Shown piece by piece: positions 1-15,600 of a DNA stretch of 64,000 nt (positions within the stretch are counted from its first letter, which is position 1; the number at the start of each line of letters is the position of its first letter). The notes beneath the pieces are model-generated. The model saw only the letters and a list, made by a program, of their open reading frames with translations. It was not told the DNA's origin and did not search any database. Made by a program: the position numbers and the translations under genes. Source of the stretch: Casuarina equisetifolia (Eukaryota > Streptophyta > Magnoliopsida > Fagales > Casuarinaceae); assembly GCA_028551475.1 (NCBI GenBank), contig CM052357.1, forward strand, positions 9,037,931 to 9,101,930, in the 5' to 3' direction.

Positions 1-1599
1 AAAGGGCACATGACTTTGCATTGGGAGGTCATCGGAAATGTGTACGCACCCCATGCACGTGAGAGGATAAGAGACCCATTCGGATTTTCTGGTGCCATGG
101 AGGTATGCCACAGCCCCGTCGGCTGATACAAGGTGTCGGTGTCGACATACGTGGAGCAACGAGAATGGTGGGAATGAGGGTGATAGGGAAGCAAAGGCCT
201 CGAGAGCCTCAATCTAAGTTTCTTCCAATGGCAGACATTAGAGATTAAATTAAGTGCATTTCTACGTGCGCTCCCTAGTTCTTGATTCTCACCCTCCAAT
301 CCTTGAGTTTCAATGCCTTCTCTGAGGGAAGCTCCAGGGTTCGGGCTTCGGGTTCTCTTTTTCTTCCCTTTTTTTATTTTTGTTTTCTTTTTCACATCTT
401 CAGCTTTAAGCTCCTTTTTCCTCTTTTAACTTATTATTTCCTTTGTGTTAATTTCATTCTTTCATTAAGTAAAAGGGATTGTGCTGAATATTTCACTTGT
501 ACGAGTCACATGTATAAGTTCCTTGAATAGGAATGTCTCATTGGTCGGTTGTTGGATTCATAGATAATGAAAAAAAAAAAAAACCCCTCTAGGATCATGG
601 GCTTCTTCTACCATTTGCTTGTATTCTACGTCTTTTGTACTCTTTCATTTGTGGCTGTTGAACTATTAGGACTTGGAGGAAAGACAAACCAAGAGGGAGA
701 AAAACGAAAGAGAAAGTATAAGGCAACCAATACCTTGTTTTACTATTCTTTTGAAAATAATTATTACAGCCAAAGAGAAGAGCATGCTAGGCTGTGGAGC
801 CTAGTTAGGCAGACTGCCTCTGTTATTCCAGCAGCAAAGTGCCAACAAATGCTGGGACAACCAAGAGTTTTGGAGATCTGGGTGTGTTTCCCAAAGTGCA
901 TCCTTAACAAGTGACTACCAATCTATCCTTAATCTACTGCAAGGAGCTAAGGCCTAGCCTGAAGTTCAAACCGTTCAATAGACTAGTTGAACCAATCAAG
1001 AAATATAGCTTGTATTTCTCCTACATACAGATCCAAAGAACAATAAAATATTAGTTTGTATTTCAAACGGCTAGAATAAAAGGAAACGTTCCCTCAAACA
1101 TACGCAACATGGATCCAGCTTTTCAGGATGTCCAGACAGACGTGTCATAATATTCCCAAGCCACAAGAGTCAATAATATCCGCACCGTACCTTCATGGTA
1201 AAATTTCTATGTACATTTTTTGCCACTAGAAGGCACCTTGTTTTCTACAGTCTCAATACAACAAATAATAATACAACAAACCTGTTTCAAGTTGACAAAA
1301 AGTTTCAACAGAAAGAAATCCTCCACCTTGCGGCTTGTCAAAAGCCATGGCTTCAACAGAATAGGCGCTTGACAAGGTCCAATAGAAAGATGATGGGGAG
1401 GCATTTAAATTTCACACATAAACCAAAAGTACATGTATATAGAACATTACTGTTACAAAATTAGGAAGACTTGGACTGGTCATCACCAAAAAAGATTTGT
1501 GACTCTCGGGGAAATGTCTTTCATTCATACTCGAACCGGTTGTTTCCAGGTTCAATACGGGACGGGTAAAGGTCATCCTTTAGTTCCTCCACTGCCCTG
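1..1599. other. Left flank: no gene recognised; 3' flank/UTR of VIR at its right end
   Basis: No open frame here resembles a known protein, and I could not build a spliced model. The short frames present (for example 567-914) lack codon structure or similarity I recognise. Positions up to 1599 just downstream of the VIR stop presumably hold its 3' untranslated region, because VIR is transcribed leftward; where that transcript ends cannot be told. Positions 1-240 are less AT-rich than the rest and could belong to a neighbouring gene outside the window, but this is inference only. Confidence 0.4.
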
Positions 1600-4500
1600 C
1601 TATAGGTGACCCAACCTTTCCTGTTAAACCACAAAAATGCAAACTCTAAGCATTACGATAAAAATAGTACATGGACTATTATAGTACACCAACAGATTCA
1701 AATGCTGATAAGCATATAATGTAAAGAAACATCAAAGAGGCTAGCATGCCACTCTAAAGTACTCAACAAAAATTGCTGAAGACCTGAAATGACATTGGTA
1801 ATGGCCCCACAGCAAGATATTTAGAAACTAGAGGAAGTTAAATAACGAATGACATTTTGAGACAGAAAATTGCCAAACTTGAAATCCTTTATGATGTTGA
1901 CTCAAACAAAAAACTAGGTTTTATGAGAAGCACTAACAATGGACTATGTAGACAGGAGAACAAACTGAAATTACAAAGGAAAAAGAAGATACTGTTTAAC
2001 GTCCACAATACACTATTCCCAGACTTTCTTCATTGTTGATGAGCAATGGAAGTTAGAAAAGTACAAGAAAGGTAAAAGATATGGCACGCAAATCTTTGAA
2101 ATAATCCTATAATTATATAACCTGAAGCATCTGCATGAGTTTTGGATGCTGCTCCAGAAGCTGGCAAAGTTTGTCCCGATCACTCAACAAAGACTGTCAT
2201 TAAAGGAAGATTAATAGTTAAGACAAACAGATGCAGAATCTGGCAATCCCACATGTAGAACTCTTTGAATTGTATCATATATAAGATTACCTGAATAGCT
2301 TCTGGAGATTTGAAGTACTCATGTAACGACATTCCTGAATCTTGTTGCTGCTGGATGGCAACATCCCCTGGCTGATATACAACCTGCTGTTGAGCATGTT
2401 CAACTTGCGGCTGTTGTTGTGAATGTGAAAACTCTTGCTGTTGAGATTGAAAATAGGCATTTATTGCAGAGCTTTGTGACTGTTGCAGCATCTGCAAAGG
2501 AAGTGATTGCATTTGAATTTGATTTTGCATAGAGACCCCTTGCTCTAACTGTTGGGAAGCTTGAATAGGAGGCCTAGGGTGCTGAGGTGGCTGCGGAGGA
2601 CGAGGAAGCTGGGGGGGCTGCAGTGGTTGCAACTGAGCAATTGAATGTATTGATGGTATGGAAGGATTTGGGAGAGAGAGACTATGCAGGATATTTGGCG
2701 GGTTCTCATTCAGCTGCTGGTTTGGGGTGCTCCCATATAGAGTCAACGGAATTGAGGCTGGTCTATTGAAACCTGAGGATGGCATTAAGGGAGGTGGTGG
2801 ATAAGAAGTTCCAATACTTGTTGGATTGTACACTGAGGATGGGGAAGTAGAAGTCTTGAGTGATGATAAATTATAAGGGCTAGATGAGAATGGAGGTGGC
2901 GTGGGAGGAAGTGGTGGAGGAGGCCTAGCAGATCCCGGAGAAGAGATAGAACTCCTTAAGTACTTCGGATCTGGCATGGGAAGGGAAGATGTTGAACTAT
3001 TGTTGTATGGTAAGTAATCTGACTGAACCTGCAAAGAAGAAAAGACATTAAATTACATAAAGTGCATATAAGCAGTGGATGGCAATGTCACAGCAGAGGT
3101 TATTGTGAACAACAGGCCTTTTATACTTACTTGGAAGGCCATGGGAAGTGACTGCTGTACATCTGTTATGGGATTAGTAAATAAGGATGAGTGATTTGCA
3201 GTTAGCTCAGAATTTTGAGATATCACGGGTGAAATAGTTGGAGGAGGTGGCATTGGAGGTAAAGGTGGTTGATTTGGAGGAAATCTCTGCTCATACAGTC
3301 CCTGAGATACTGTGGCCACAGGCAGATTAACTGCAGTTTGTGGACTGTTCTTCGGATAGATATTTTGTGGATTCACCCTAGACTCAACAGGTAGTTGCAT
3401 GGAGGATGCTGATGCACCATTGTAAACCGAGGTAGGAAAACCAGAACTACTTGCAGCTGCAGAATCAAACCCGCTGGACATTTGAATTGGAAAGCCAGGT
3501 TTTGTCTCATCAGACTGCTCAAGATACTTCTTATCAGAAGAGACACTTGGTTCTCGAGTCAATCGCATCTCTGGATGTGAACCAGTTATCCTTGACGAAA
3601 ACTCACTTTGGGTGTTTTCATCAACATTGCTTGTGACTGGGGTACCCATGTGAGAAAATTGGCTATTTTCATGTGCGTCGCTCTCAGTCTCTTCCACAAT
3701 AGAGTGTGGGGAGCTTTGGTCAACTATGACTGGTGCAGGTTGCTGTAGATTGTCATCTGGCTGGGGAAAGGGCAATTTGTCATCAGATTCAGACTCCTCT
3801 CCATCAAAAACTATATCAATTCCCTGAAGATCATCATCCAGCACTGTTTTCAATTGCTTTGATTTGAACTTTCCCACATCGGTGCTGTTCTCAGAAGCAA
3901 TGTTCTTCACTTGCACTGCAGCTTCCCCAACAACTGTTGCCACTGGATTCTGGCGTTCCCTTTCTAAGGCCATAAATTTATCCACATGTATTGAGGGTGC
4001 CCTTCCACCAGTAGATCCTACTCGTGGAACAGCTATTACATTAGAATTGCTAGTATTATCAATGCTTCTTTCCCTTGCAACGTAGTCATCCACATGCATA
4101 GAGGGTGGCCTGCTGGTATTTGGTTTCCGCCCCCTGAAGTTGTCCCTGCGAGCAGAACCAGAAGGGGCATTAGATTGTCCAGATCCTCGCAAAAATGCAC
4201 CTTGGGCAACAATCTCAGCCGGTGAATTTTCTCCTCTAGCACGCTTGCTTAAACCATCTACAGAAGCCACTTTCCTCTTCCCAGGAAGAGCTGTCTGTGA
4301 TAATCTATCATCAGGACATTCCCACTGGAACTTGTCCTCCAGTCCTCCTAGGTAAAGATAATCATCCTTTTCAGCAGGGCCATCCAACATCCGATGTATC
4401 CTAGAAGAAACCAGAACATCATTCTGTGACAAAAGTACACCTTTACTGGAAAGAATATCATCCGCCTTAACTGAACCAGTAGGCTTCTGCAGCAATAACA

Positions 4501-6638
4501 ACAACGAGTTTGCAGACTCTGCAACCTACACGCCAAGTCAGGTTGTGAACAAGGAGCTGAGGGGAAAACTATCAATGCTAGAAAAAGATAAATATCCAAG
4601 TAAATTACCCGATGCAAAGTTGTGTCAATGTTTGAGGTGGCTACGTGGTCATCAGCAGGAAGCTTTGATCTCAATAGACTAATCAATTCCTGTATGTAAT
4701 TGATGTTTTCTTCAGAAAAGCCACCAGACCCATTTGTATCATCAGGAAGCCCAAAAAGGTACTTCAATGCAACAACACTGTCCAAGTTTAAACTAGCCAA
4801 CAAGTAAATTGTAAGTCTAGCTATTCAAATCAGTTTCAGAGAATCAATGACAGAGATGATAGTCATAATAATAATAAAATATTATGTTACCATCTAGTTG
4901 TAACTAAATTAACACGTCTAAAGCCCATGTACATACAGAGAAGATAGTGATGTGAACCGCAAAGCAACTCCAAGTCAGCACTCCTTTTGCCTTTCAGGTT
5001 ACAGAAGCACTGACAAAGCTAGTAGAAGAAGATATTGAATATACTAAGAATAAAATGAATTTGGAGCTAATATAACAGGAGGTTCTTAGCATAAAAAACC
5101 CTTCCCTACTATATATCAGAAAAGCCAGACACATAACTTCAAGGTAAAGTAGTTCTGCAACCAGTGAAAAAGTTGATTCCAAACACACGCACGACACAGA
5201 ATAAGTGCAACTCCTCCCCAGCTAAAACCATGACCATCCATAGTTTGAACTGTAGACCTATCACATGTAACAACTAACATCAGTAAGCTACAAGAAAGCA
5301 CGTCTCTGAACCCAAAATCCTACCCTCCTGCTCACATGACATGAGGCCTTACTGATTCAATAGGGTGCTGTTCTCATGGAAAACAGGGTTTATTATCTAA
5401 GATCTATTTTTATTGCTAAATTGTAGCATTTTGTTTATGAAAAAAAATAACATTTCTTAGAAAGAGAAGAAAGTTCTAAGCACATGAGTATCAAACAGTC
5501 ATCGCTGTTGAAAATCAAGATGCTACTTTATCCCTTAATGGTCCATATGATGCAAAGACAGAACAAAGATCCACATTAAGCTATTTCTATGTCACCAAAA
5601 AAATTGTTTCCACCCAAAATTACATCCACAGCCAACTTTCAGGAGTTATCAACTGCACCCAAAAACTGAGTTCTCCTTGCAACAGATGATAGATATCACA
5701 AGACCAACTACACTCATAATTACATGGTGAGACAAGGTTCTGCTATAGATCACAATGCATAATGACATTATATCAATGATTTTGTGAATCTTATACCAGC
5801 TATTCATTGCACAAAGTAAATTAACTCACTTGCACCTCAATCACATAGCTATCATTTGCCTATGTTGGGAACTGAAACCCAGTGGACTAGATTATAAGAC
5901 AAATAATTGCTTCAAACACTCAAAAGTTTGACTCATGAAGAATATGTACCACAGAAAACACTATGTAATTCAAATTGCTAATGAATACATAAGAAATAAG
6001 AAAGCAAGCAAACAAGATTAAGGGCCATGTATACAAAACCATAGTGAATTACCAATGAAGAGGAACGGAGCAGTAATGATCATCCTTATCATTTAGATGA
6101 ATAAGTTTAAAAACAAATACAGCAGCATATGAATTCTTATAATGCGTGACAAGAACTCACCTTTTCCCATCCATGCAAAAGTGCAAGGCACCCGAACACA
6201 GTGCATCAATGGTCTCAACCGCATAAGATGACAAACTATCATTTGTCTCAACAGATCTCAACAACTTCTTACAGCAACACAGTAAAGGGGGCTGCCTTCT
6301 CCACTCAAATTCACTATGAAGATTATATGTTCCATCCCTTTCAGGTCTTCTCTCTGATTCAGGTTCCTGAATAATGGATTGGATATGGAAGGAAATAGCT
6401 GCCAGAGCTCTTTGACCCTCATTGCAATTACCTAATTCACTAAAGGCTGCAAGACAAGCCAGTAGCTCCTGTCCAACTGGTAGGACCTGGAAAACCATGG
6501 AGATTTTCCATCAATATCAATGCATAAATACTTTCATAATTATCACAGGAAGCAAATATCTAATGACTTATAGGGATCTTTGACACTCAATTTGTCATGG
6601 AGTCATGCATTTGCCTTCTCAAAAGAAAGATATTTCAT

Positions 6639-6678
<40 letters not shown>

Positions 6679-9600
6679 CTTTCTAAAGAATTAACTGCAT
6701 AAACAAAGAAACTTGAAAAACTTGAAAAGAAAATTCCATTCTTCGGAAAGTAGTTACCAGAGCATACTTAAGGAGATAACCTAAAATCAACGAACAGTCT
6801 TCATGACTCAACTTTTCATACTTACACCTGATAAACCATCAAAGAATTTTAATGTTTACATGGCTAGATTCTCCACATAGAAAATGAACCAATATAATGT
6901 ACAAAGAACATATTATCCACTCACAAATTAGGTTTGCCTGGATACTGTAGTGGTGTACGCACATTGCATAGTAGTGAGATGGACTTGAATACCGGGATAC
7001 ACCAAGTAAGTGGAGTAAACCCACATTTAGCCGAAGATTTACCATCCGGAATCTGTTTTGTATCCAAATCAACGGAATCAAAACCCCTCTCCAGCACTTG
7101 TTTAAGCATCAGAACAGTGCCTTCCTTCAACAATAGAACCTGAAAAAGAATGTCATTGTGAGTAAAAATGAAGGCAGGTTAAGGAAATGGGACACACACT
7201 TTAAAAGTACACAAATTAATGATTACAAAACCTTGCCACAGGGATGCTCCATTAAGCCAGAAAGAAAATCAAGAAATCTGTAAATCTGAAAACAGAGAAA
7301 AATGAATTACATCTAAGTCACTGGGCTTGATAAACTCTAAGACCGCAATGGTGACAGAAAAAGCTCACCTTGTAAGCATCCGTGTCTGATGGAGAAGACG
7401 ACTCAGAAACATGATCACGAGTCCATGATAGTATTGGTTGCAGAAGAACACAAGCATTGTCATCACTTAAGCAAGCAATACGAATTACTAGAACCCTTAG
7501 CATGTCTTGAATCACTGTCAATGCCTATTTGAAAAATAAAATCAGAAATAGAAAACAAAGTGAAATCCCAATAAAAATCCACCTTTTCCTAAAAGGTCAA
7601 AGAACCAGCGAGAACTAATCCAAGGGAAAGCGAACATACGGATATAGCATAGTGTTGGATAATCTGCGCAAGTTTATCAAGCTGTGGCCTCAATTGGCTT
7701 AGTAGCTTTTCAAGGTGTGCAGGCTCCAGATACCAGTTGATCTGTCTCTCCTTCTGAGGCCCCAATAATGTCCCAATGGCCAATGTTCTAAAGGCACTGA
7801 ACGAGGGCATTCCATTTTTCCAAAGCCAGATACCTTCTTCAGGGAATAAATCGTTCTTGCAATAAAAAATAAAATAAAATAAAATAAAATAAAGGAAAAA
7901 AAATGTCAAACATTGCACTTCAAAACAGTCACAATTTTATAGATGATACAAGAAAAGGCACGTGGCACTAATCAGCAAATAAACAGAACCAGAATAGAGA
8001 GCATCAAACATTCAAATTCATTGAGTCAACAAGAAAAAGGATTAATCATTGCTACCCATTCCCTTTCTTGTACTGTTGTTGATTAACCTCATTGAGATTC
8101 CTAGTTTTATGGGACCATCTAAGGTGGTTAATGGGTATGCTCCCCATATTGTTGGCCACCGTCCTAATCTCTATAATTAGCTAGTACTAACATGGGGAAC
8201 AGTTCAAGCACTGCAGTTCCTATAGATTAGTATATTACAATGCTTAACTAGTTGGCAATGCGTATCAAGTTTTCCTCCATACCAAAAAATGAGAGAAAGA
8301 GCAAGAGAGATATTTCCAGAGAAAGAAAACTTGCATACCAAAAGACACAGCAAGCTGCAGGTTTCTTTTGGACCTAAGGCCAGCAAAGAAGCAGCATGAA
8401 CACTAGCAAGTAGGGAATGGAAAAGGCCAGGAGTCCAGCCATAAACCGGCCAACAAGCAAGTGCTGACACAACAAGATGGCACACAGCTCCAAAACCAAG
8501 GGCAGAATCTGGGTAAGGAGAGGATAAGTCTGCCGCACATGCAGCTAGCTTTGGACTGCAACCACAAGTATTCAATTATTGAAAGACATAATACCTACAC
8601 CTATCAAATGCAGAGAGAAGAAAACTCAATTACCTTACTTCTCGATGCAATCGTAAAAGAGCATTCAATAGTTTTGTATTTCTGTGCTGCTCCTTTGCTT
8701 CCTAAATGGCGACGAAACAGAAAATATTCAAATAAAAATTCAATATAACAATATGTTGTACAGGTAGTACTAATAAAATCAAACAAAATAACCATTAGAT
8801 CTCATATAAACCAAGCCAATTCTTAGGTAGCCATGTAGGCAGTCTTAAAGAGTTACATGTCTAAAGAAACTATGAAACACCTTGCTCCTGGTAAACAATC
8901 AGCATAAACCAAGATGGCAGACCAACAAACAGGAATATACAAGTAGAAGAGGTGATAACAAATGGAGAGGGAAACAAACCTCACGCACTAAACAAGAATA
9001 TCAATGGCAAAAAAATGCTCGCATGTTTCTCAACCATAATTAATAGAAGAATGAAGCTCGAGAACTACCTATCCAGTCCAATAAAACGCCCATATTATCT
9101 TGTCTGAACACAAAACACCATTCTTACCACATAAGAAGACTTAGGACAAAGCTGACTTGGCCATAAACTAAAGAATAAATTCCACTCGCTTTGCCACTTG
9201 ATCATTACTGACCAAGCAGACAACTTAACTTTTCAGTTAACTGTTACAAGAAATCAACGGGCCAGTATCTTAATCTATGTATGTCACAGGGACTCAAATC
9301 TGTCCTGATATTTAAAGTCCTCTTGTAATCCATGAATCTTAAGACATGCTTCGTTATCAATGTTTTTCTGTTAATCTTTCTCCATAAAGATAGAACAAAA
9401 TCAACTTTCTACTTGTACATATCTAGTTTAACTGTTTCTCAAACAGACATGTTCAAAAGGAGGAGATTTAGCAGTGTCATGACAGCATCAATCTACAAGA
9501 AATCCATCCTCCTTAGAAGGAAAGTTAGGTTAGATGTATTCAAAACAAATATCCCGTACAGCTGTAGATCCCATGGCTAACATAGATACTTCCCATGTTT

Positions 9601-12600
9601 CAAGGGCAAAATCTCACAAAATACAGGACAGAAATCCAGTCGCAAGGATAAAATGATTTCCAAATCTTCAATAAAATTCTCTTATGTGCATTACGGATGG
9701 TGAAAGCTGATAGTCAACAACATCAAAGACAAATTAATAACAGATCACATATCTGTAAAGTTTCTCACAGTGCTTCATCAGACAAAAGTTCTCTTATATA
9801 TATGACAGTGATATCAATAAAAAATAAAAATAAAAATAAAAAACTCCCTCTACCCAACTTAAGCAGCTTGTTTTAAAACGAAATGGTTACTACTAAAAGG
9901 TTGAGATGTAGGAATCTTCCAAAAATGTTCTTCACCTTATACTAAATTGGCTTCACTTTGACATAAATCTTGTTTTCCCAAAAAGAGGGAAAAAAAAAAA
10001 GGATAAATGAGTAAGGATTTTTAAAGCACACCTGTAATTTCTGCAAAAGGTTGATCAGTAGTACCAGAGAAGGAACCAAAAGATCAACTAAGCTCTGCTC
10101 ACGATTACGTTCTAATAGTAAATCCGATGTAGAGTTGCATTCCGTACCCTCATCAACAAGGTAATCTGTCAAAGAAAAAAACACAACCACATGTTTCAAA
10201 ATAAAAAGAGGATGATAATTAAAAGCAGCAGAAATGTATACAATAGTGCAATTTCAACAGCCAGCTTTCACAACAACAGAAAATAGTAAAGCAACATAAT
10301 TACAAACTCAAACGATGACAGGACTAGCGGTAGTTGCATTACAGGAATTCAGCAACAGGAAAATAAATAAATAAATAAAACTGAACTAACTATCCAAACA
10401 ACAGTAACTCATACGGTCTCAACAATGGTACAGAAATCCAACTTCACATGAAACCCAATTATCTACCTCCGCGTAACTATTTGCACAAACTGTGCACGCA
10501 CATAATACAAACTGTGCTCGCACATAATACACTATGTGCACCACTTTTTTTGCATATGCATGCATAAGAGGAACCTGCTAAAAACAATAAATACAAACTC
10601 ACCATAACTATTTGAAGACCTCTCAAGCATGAACCTACAGTTAACCAGAACGGCATAGATAACTGCTATGGCACCTTCATCAAAGAGTGCAACAGCCACA
10701 GTCTACAGTAAAAAAACTAGAGTGAGTCGAGCCAAATTTTTCATACTATACCACAAATCAAAATCTGACAATTACATACCAAGTTCTCTGAAATAAATGC
10801 CAAAATTCGAAATGCAGTTGTCAACTGTGCCACAGAAGAGTCACGGAGAGTAACACCATCAAAAGACTTTTCAGAGATAAATTTTCCAAGGTTCTCCATT
10901 ACATTAATATCAGAACCACCGGAAGAATCTCCAACAGCATTCTCACCATCTGTTAGGTCAGACACAAGAATGCTGTTTGAGGTTAAGTGTGCATCTCCTC
11001 CAGAAGCTAAAACAGCCACATACCGCAGAAGACCAGTAGCCCCATTTTTATGATATACAACAGCAGCATCAATCAATTCCAACAGTCGTGTAGGAGCATC
11101 TTTTCTGTTGGAACCAGGAGAGGAGGAAAGTAGAGCCCCATTAATTTCTAAAGCATGTCCTATCCAAGAACTAAGAGAAAATGCTGTTGAATCAATAACA
11201 ATGACTTCAAGAATCTCAGCAGCCGAGTGTGATATTGCAAGATTTAGTGGTAGTACACCTGAATATTCAAAGGATTCCATCAAGCACATACTTAGTAATT
11301 TGTAAGAAAAATAAAAATAGTTCAAAGTGAAAGAGAATAGTTAAGGCCCACTTTTCGCTATAACAGTTTTCTTATGAACAATTTCAACCATTCCAGGGCA
11401 AAGTGTTTCACACTAGAATTGTTTTCACTACTCAAATTTTCACCCTATTTTTATTTCAATCTGTTAAATAAGATATAAAACAGTCAAGAAAACATTTCCA
11501 AATCAAATCAACAAAAAAGTCGCTAATGGCCAAGCATAAAGTATTAAATGTATCACCGCATTAATCTATTAAAACTAACTTCATTAGATGACTAGTGCGT
11601 GTTAAATATACTTAATCTTTATGATGCTAGTATACCTAGCATTTGAAAAAATTTCCAATAGTTTTCAAAGATGTTCACGAAGTTTACCCTACTTCAGCAG
11701 AAAATTTAGTTTTTCAGAGATTAATGACCATGATAGTTCAGTAACTTTAAAAGAAATTAAAAAAGAAATCATTTATCCCTCAGATCTGGCAAGTGGTTAA
11801 GTAATTAACATTACTACAGAACTTATAAAAATTAAGAGAATCTGTGCTCTATTGATAAAGCAATGAACTTGGATAACTAATTTAACCCACAAACTTATAG
11901 CAGGACGGTTGATCCTTTCAAGAGAAAAGTATCCCTTATTTGTACTTTATCCTATTTCAAGAGTAAACACAGAGTTTGGACTACCACTAGTCTTGGCATC
12001 TGGCTCTGGTTCTTTGACAGAATGTAACGCTTCAATTAATACTGAAACAGCCTGCAGGAAAAGATAGTTTTAAAGTGTTAGAGGAAATCGCTGAGGTGTG
12101 AAGCTATCATCATTATGCCACATTCAGAGAACAAAATATACCGCAATAATGAAAACATGGTTACATTTCATTAAGCAGACTGCTACAAACTAGTTTTCAT
12201 GTGTTGTTTATTATTTACCTTGATTGCACGAGTTACCACAGTTCAAACTAGAAGCTTCATCAAGCAAATTTCAATATCACCAGAGAACACCTCTAAAAAG
12301 AAAATTCCACCTAGATCTATGCGTTAAAGACAAAAAGGCATCATACGGAAACCCAGTATTCAAAGTCCCCCAAAATAAAAGACTGCTGATTGAGTAAAAA
12401 CTTACATTGTCTAACATGATATATCCAAAAGTCTTATAAGAGGTAAATTCCAATGTGCAAAAATGATTCCCAAATAAGTTGAAAACTTGTAGAGCAATGT
12501 GTTGGAGACTTGAGGATATTATATTTGATCTAATGTGATGGTGTGAATGGTTTCGTCATAGTGCTATGCCCTAAGTTTTATCTTGTATAACTTAGAAAAT

Positions 12601-15600
12601 TAAAATAAAAACATAGATCCAAAACAATTTAAGCATATCATATTAGACAGGCTCACTCATTGCTTGCACCGTAAGATCATATTGATGGAACTAGAACAAT
12701 ACTTCTAAATCTCTCAAGAAAGATTGCTTAAGATAGCACGATTATCCATACCTTTGGAAAATATCCGAGAGCCAGCAGAGCCTGCTTTCCACAGTCAGAT
12801 CTGCAAACCATTTAGGCAACTCAGAGTCATGAACACCATTAAGTTGTATAGAAATTCCAACACAACAAAATCAGACAATCAGTTCTACCTAGACAGACCA
12901 CAAAGTTCCCACAACAGCCATAAAAATTCCTCTGAATGTGGAGTTGACGTAAGCAAGCGATCTATGGCATTAACCTGTACCAAAGCATAGGAAAACATGA
13001 TACATGGCAACACTCATGTTATGGGATTGGAGAAGACAGGAAAAAGGACTGAGCAACTGCAGTTTTGGCTAAGAAATGAAACTAACCACCCTCAAATGCA
13101 TGCCAACAATCGTGCCAACTTCCTGAGGGCTACAAAAGAAGCCCTTGGATATTAAAACAGATGCATACCGAAGAGGAAGAAACTCTTCCTTGTTCAGATC
13201 GTGACCACCCCTTAAGGCACTAATTATAGTTGCTGAAAGTTCAGGGTGATTTAGAAGGAATATTAACCCTGAAAAATCAAATAAACAATGACCAACGTAA
13301 CCATTCATAAATCTGATCAATAAAAAGTAACACCTACTAGAAGTACCTGAGTGACAAAAAAGAAGCGAAAAGATTATGGCCTCAATTGATGATGCAATAT
13401 CCACAAATACATTCATGTCATGTCCAACTTCTGACTGCAATACAGATGATGACAAAAGAGCAGCAGACAAAGGAAGAAAGCCCCTCTCCTGCTTCCACAA
13501 AAACATGTTGAGTAAAAATAAAATCTTAAAAAAGTCAATTCTCAATGCGCCTAAGATATTAATTTGTTGCACAGCAGAACACAAGTACAGCCCAGAACAA
13601 AAAAGTTTAATCAACTGATTTATTTATCAAAATTCAACAATCAATAAATGAACAATCCTTGACACAGATATCCAGCCTAGCCTGGTTTAATCTTGATCAA
13701 TAGCCAATAGCATTGTAGTCTGGATTAACAGACTAGCAACAGCCAAAGCAGATTTTTCCACAGCTTGATGCCACTCATTTCACTTTGATGATTACACTGA
13801 AAAAGGGTGTTTCCACTAGTTTAGGTAACAAAGAGGGACCCCTACAAATATATTCATAAAGAAAGATTTCGACCAAGTCAATTGTTGAACCAAATTTGCT
13901 TAAGAAAAATCACCTTTGAAACCAAATCCACTGGACTTGGTTTTCCAGCAAAATTAAGGAAGAAAATCAACTTTCAAACTAATTGAGAACTTGGAGAGAA
14001 AGGCAGATACAACTCATGCACCTGTACAGAGACAAGTACCTTAACCTCCACCCTTTTTATCAGGGGACATATTTTCCATTTCGTCAGCTGACCATTGGCC
14101 ACAACATTCATTGCTTATTCCATATCAACACACCCTAGAATTGATTTTACATCCCCCATAGTAGAAACCTTCCTGTCTAAAATTAGATTGAAGGCCATTC
14201 ATTGCTTTCAAAGGCAATGAAGCATTGTGGCTTAAAAAAACATGAGCCATCTTGACAGATATAAACGATTGGTTCTAAATGTCAAGGTGCTATTCCCCAT
14301 GCAAATACATTTAAGAAAACCTAAAGTCTCAGTATCACAGAATGAAGCATCAAATAAAATATGGCCGCATAAACATTTGTCCAGACAAACTTCAGTTTAG
14401 TCTTCAATGTGCAGTCTGCAGACTACACCAATATGTTTACATTTTTGCCTCAAACATAGCTGAATTTTTTTTTCTACAGTTGCTTCAATAACTTTTCCAC
14501 ATAACCCCCTATAGCGCAACTTTTGTTCCCCTCGCAACTTTTGTTCCCCTCACCCACCCAACAAAAAACTAAAAAACTAAAAAACCCTCCCAACAAGAAA
14601 AAAAGGGAAGAGAGAGAGAGAAGAAGAAGAAGAAAACAACAACTAATCAACAGTTGTTGTTACTAGAGACTAGCTGCCCATCTAAGATATAGGACCATCT
14701 TATCACAAATTTAGCACTTTCACTTTACCATATCACTCCAAAACAAAAGCATGAAAAGAAGGCCAAACAAGCAGCAGAATCAATTTGCAGCCACAGGAAA
14801 TTTCAAACAAGGATATGGGTTAGTTATATATTTGTACACACATACACACATCTACAAACGGTAGTACACATTTTACTGTCATAAGGATGCATTTTCAGAT
14901 ATCAACATACCTTCAAGCAAATATGTTAGACATGCCTACATGCACATGCATACAAAAAACTTCACGCAGACGCACACTATATCACTCATACACATATGTA
15001 TGCATCCAGATCCTCTTGAAATAATAAAGAGGTAACAGAAACTGACAGACCTTGAGAAGTTCTAGTAAATGAAAGTCAATATCCCAGTTTGAAAAGCAAC
15101 AATTCGACGAAGCAATCAAGGCACTGGTTGCTTTATATGACAATAACCCTTCCGTTTGACCAAGAATCAATGATCTACTTGCACGAGCCTCCGGAGAAGG
15201 ATCTTCAATTGGACCGTGTGAATTTATCAACTTCTGCATTGTAACACTTTCCAGTTAATAATAAACAAGAATCTCAAATGGTGAACTTTGAGATTTCATT
15301 TCGCTTAAGTATGACTAAAGCATGCATCACATGCCAGCAGAAAAGAAAACAACAAACTACTCCAACTCACCAGGAACCTCTTAAGTTGAGATTTAGCATT
15401 GATCAGCTCACTCAAGGTAACACTTGTGATCCTACCAACAGCAGAGAGACCTCCCAAAACAGACAGAACTGCGCACTGTAAAGGAAAGGAATAACCACAA
15501 GATACCATAATGCAGTAAGATAGTGACCAATAAGCACAGAAAACTTAAAGTGTACCTCATATCTTGAAGCAACTTCATAAAATCGCAATCGATGAAGTAA

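Noticed and set aside
567..914. 115-codon open frame in the left flank
   Set aside because: It starts in a poly-A stretch, shows no family similarity I recognise and has no codon pattern of a real gene; likely chance.
3864..4355. Plus-strand open frames opposite VIR exon 25
   Set aside because: They are shadows of the long real exon on the minus strand, with no similarity of their own.
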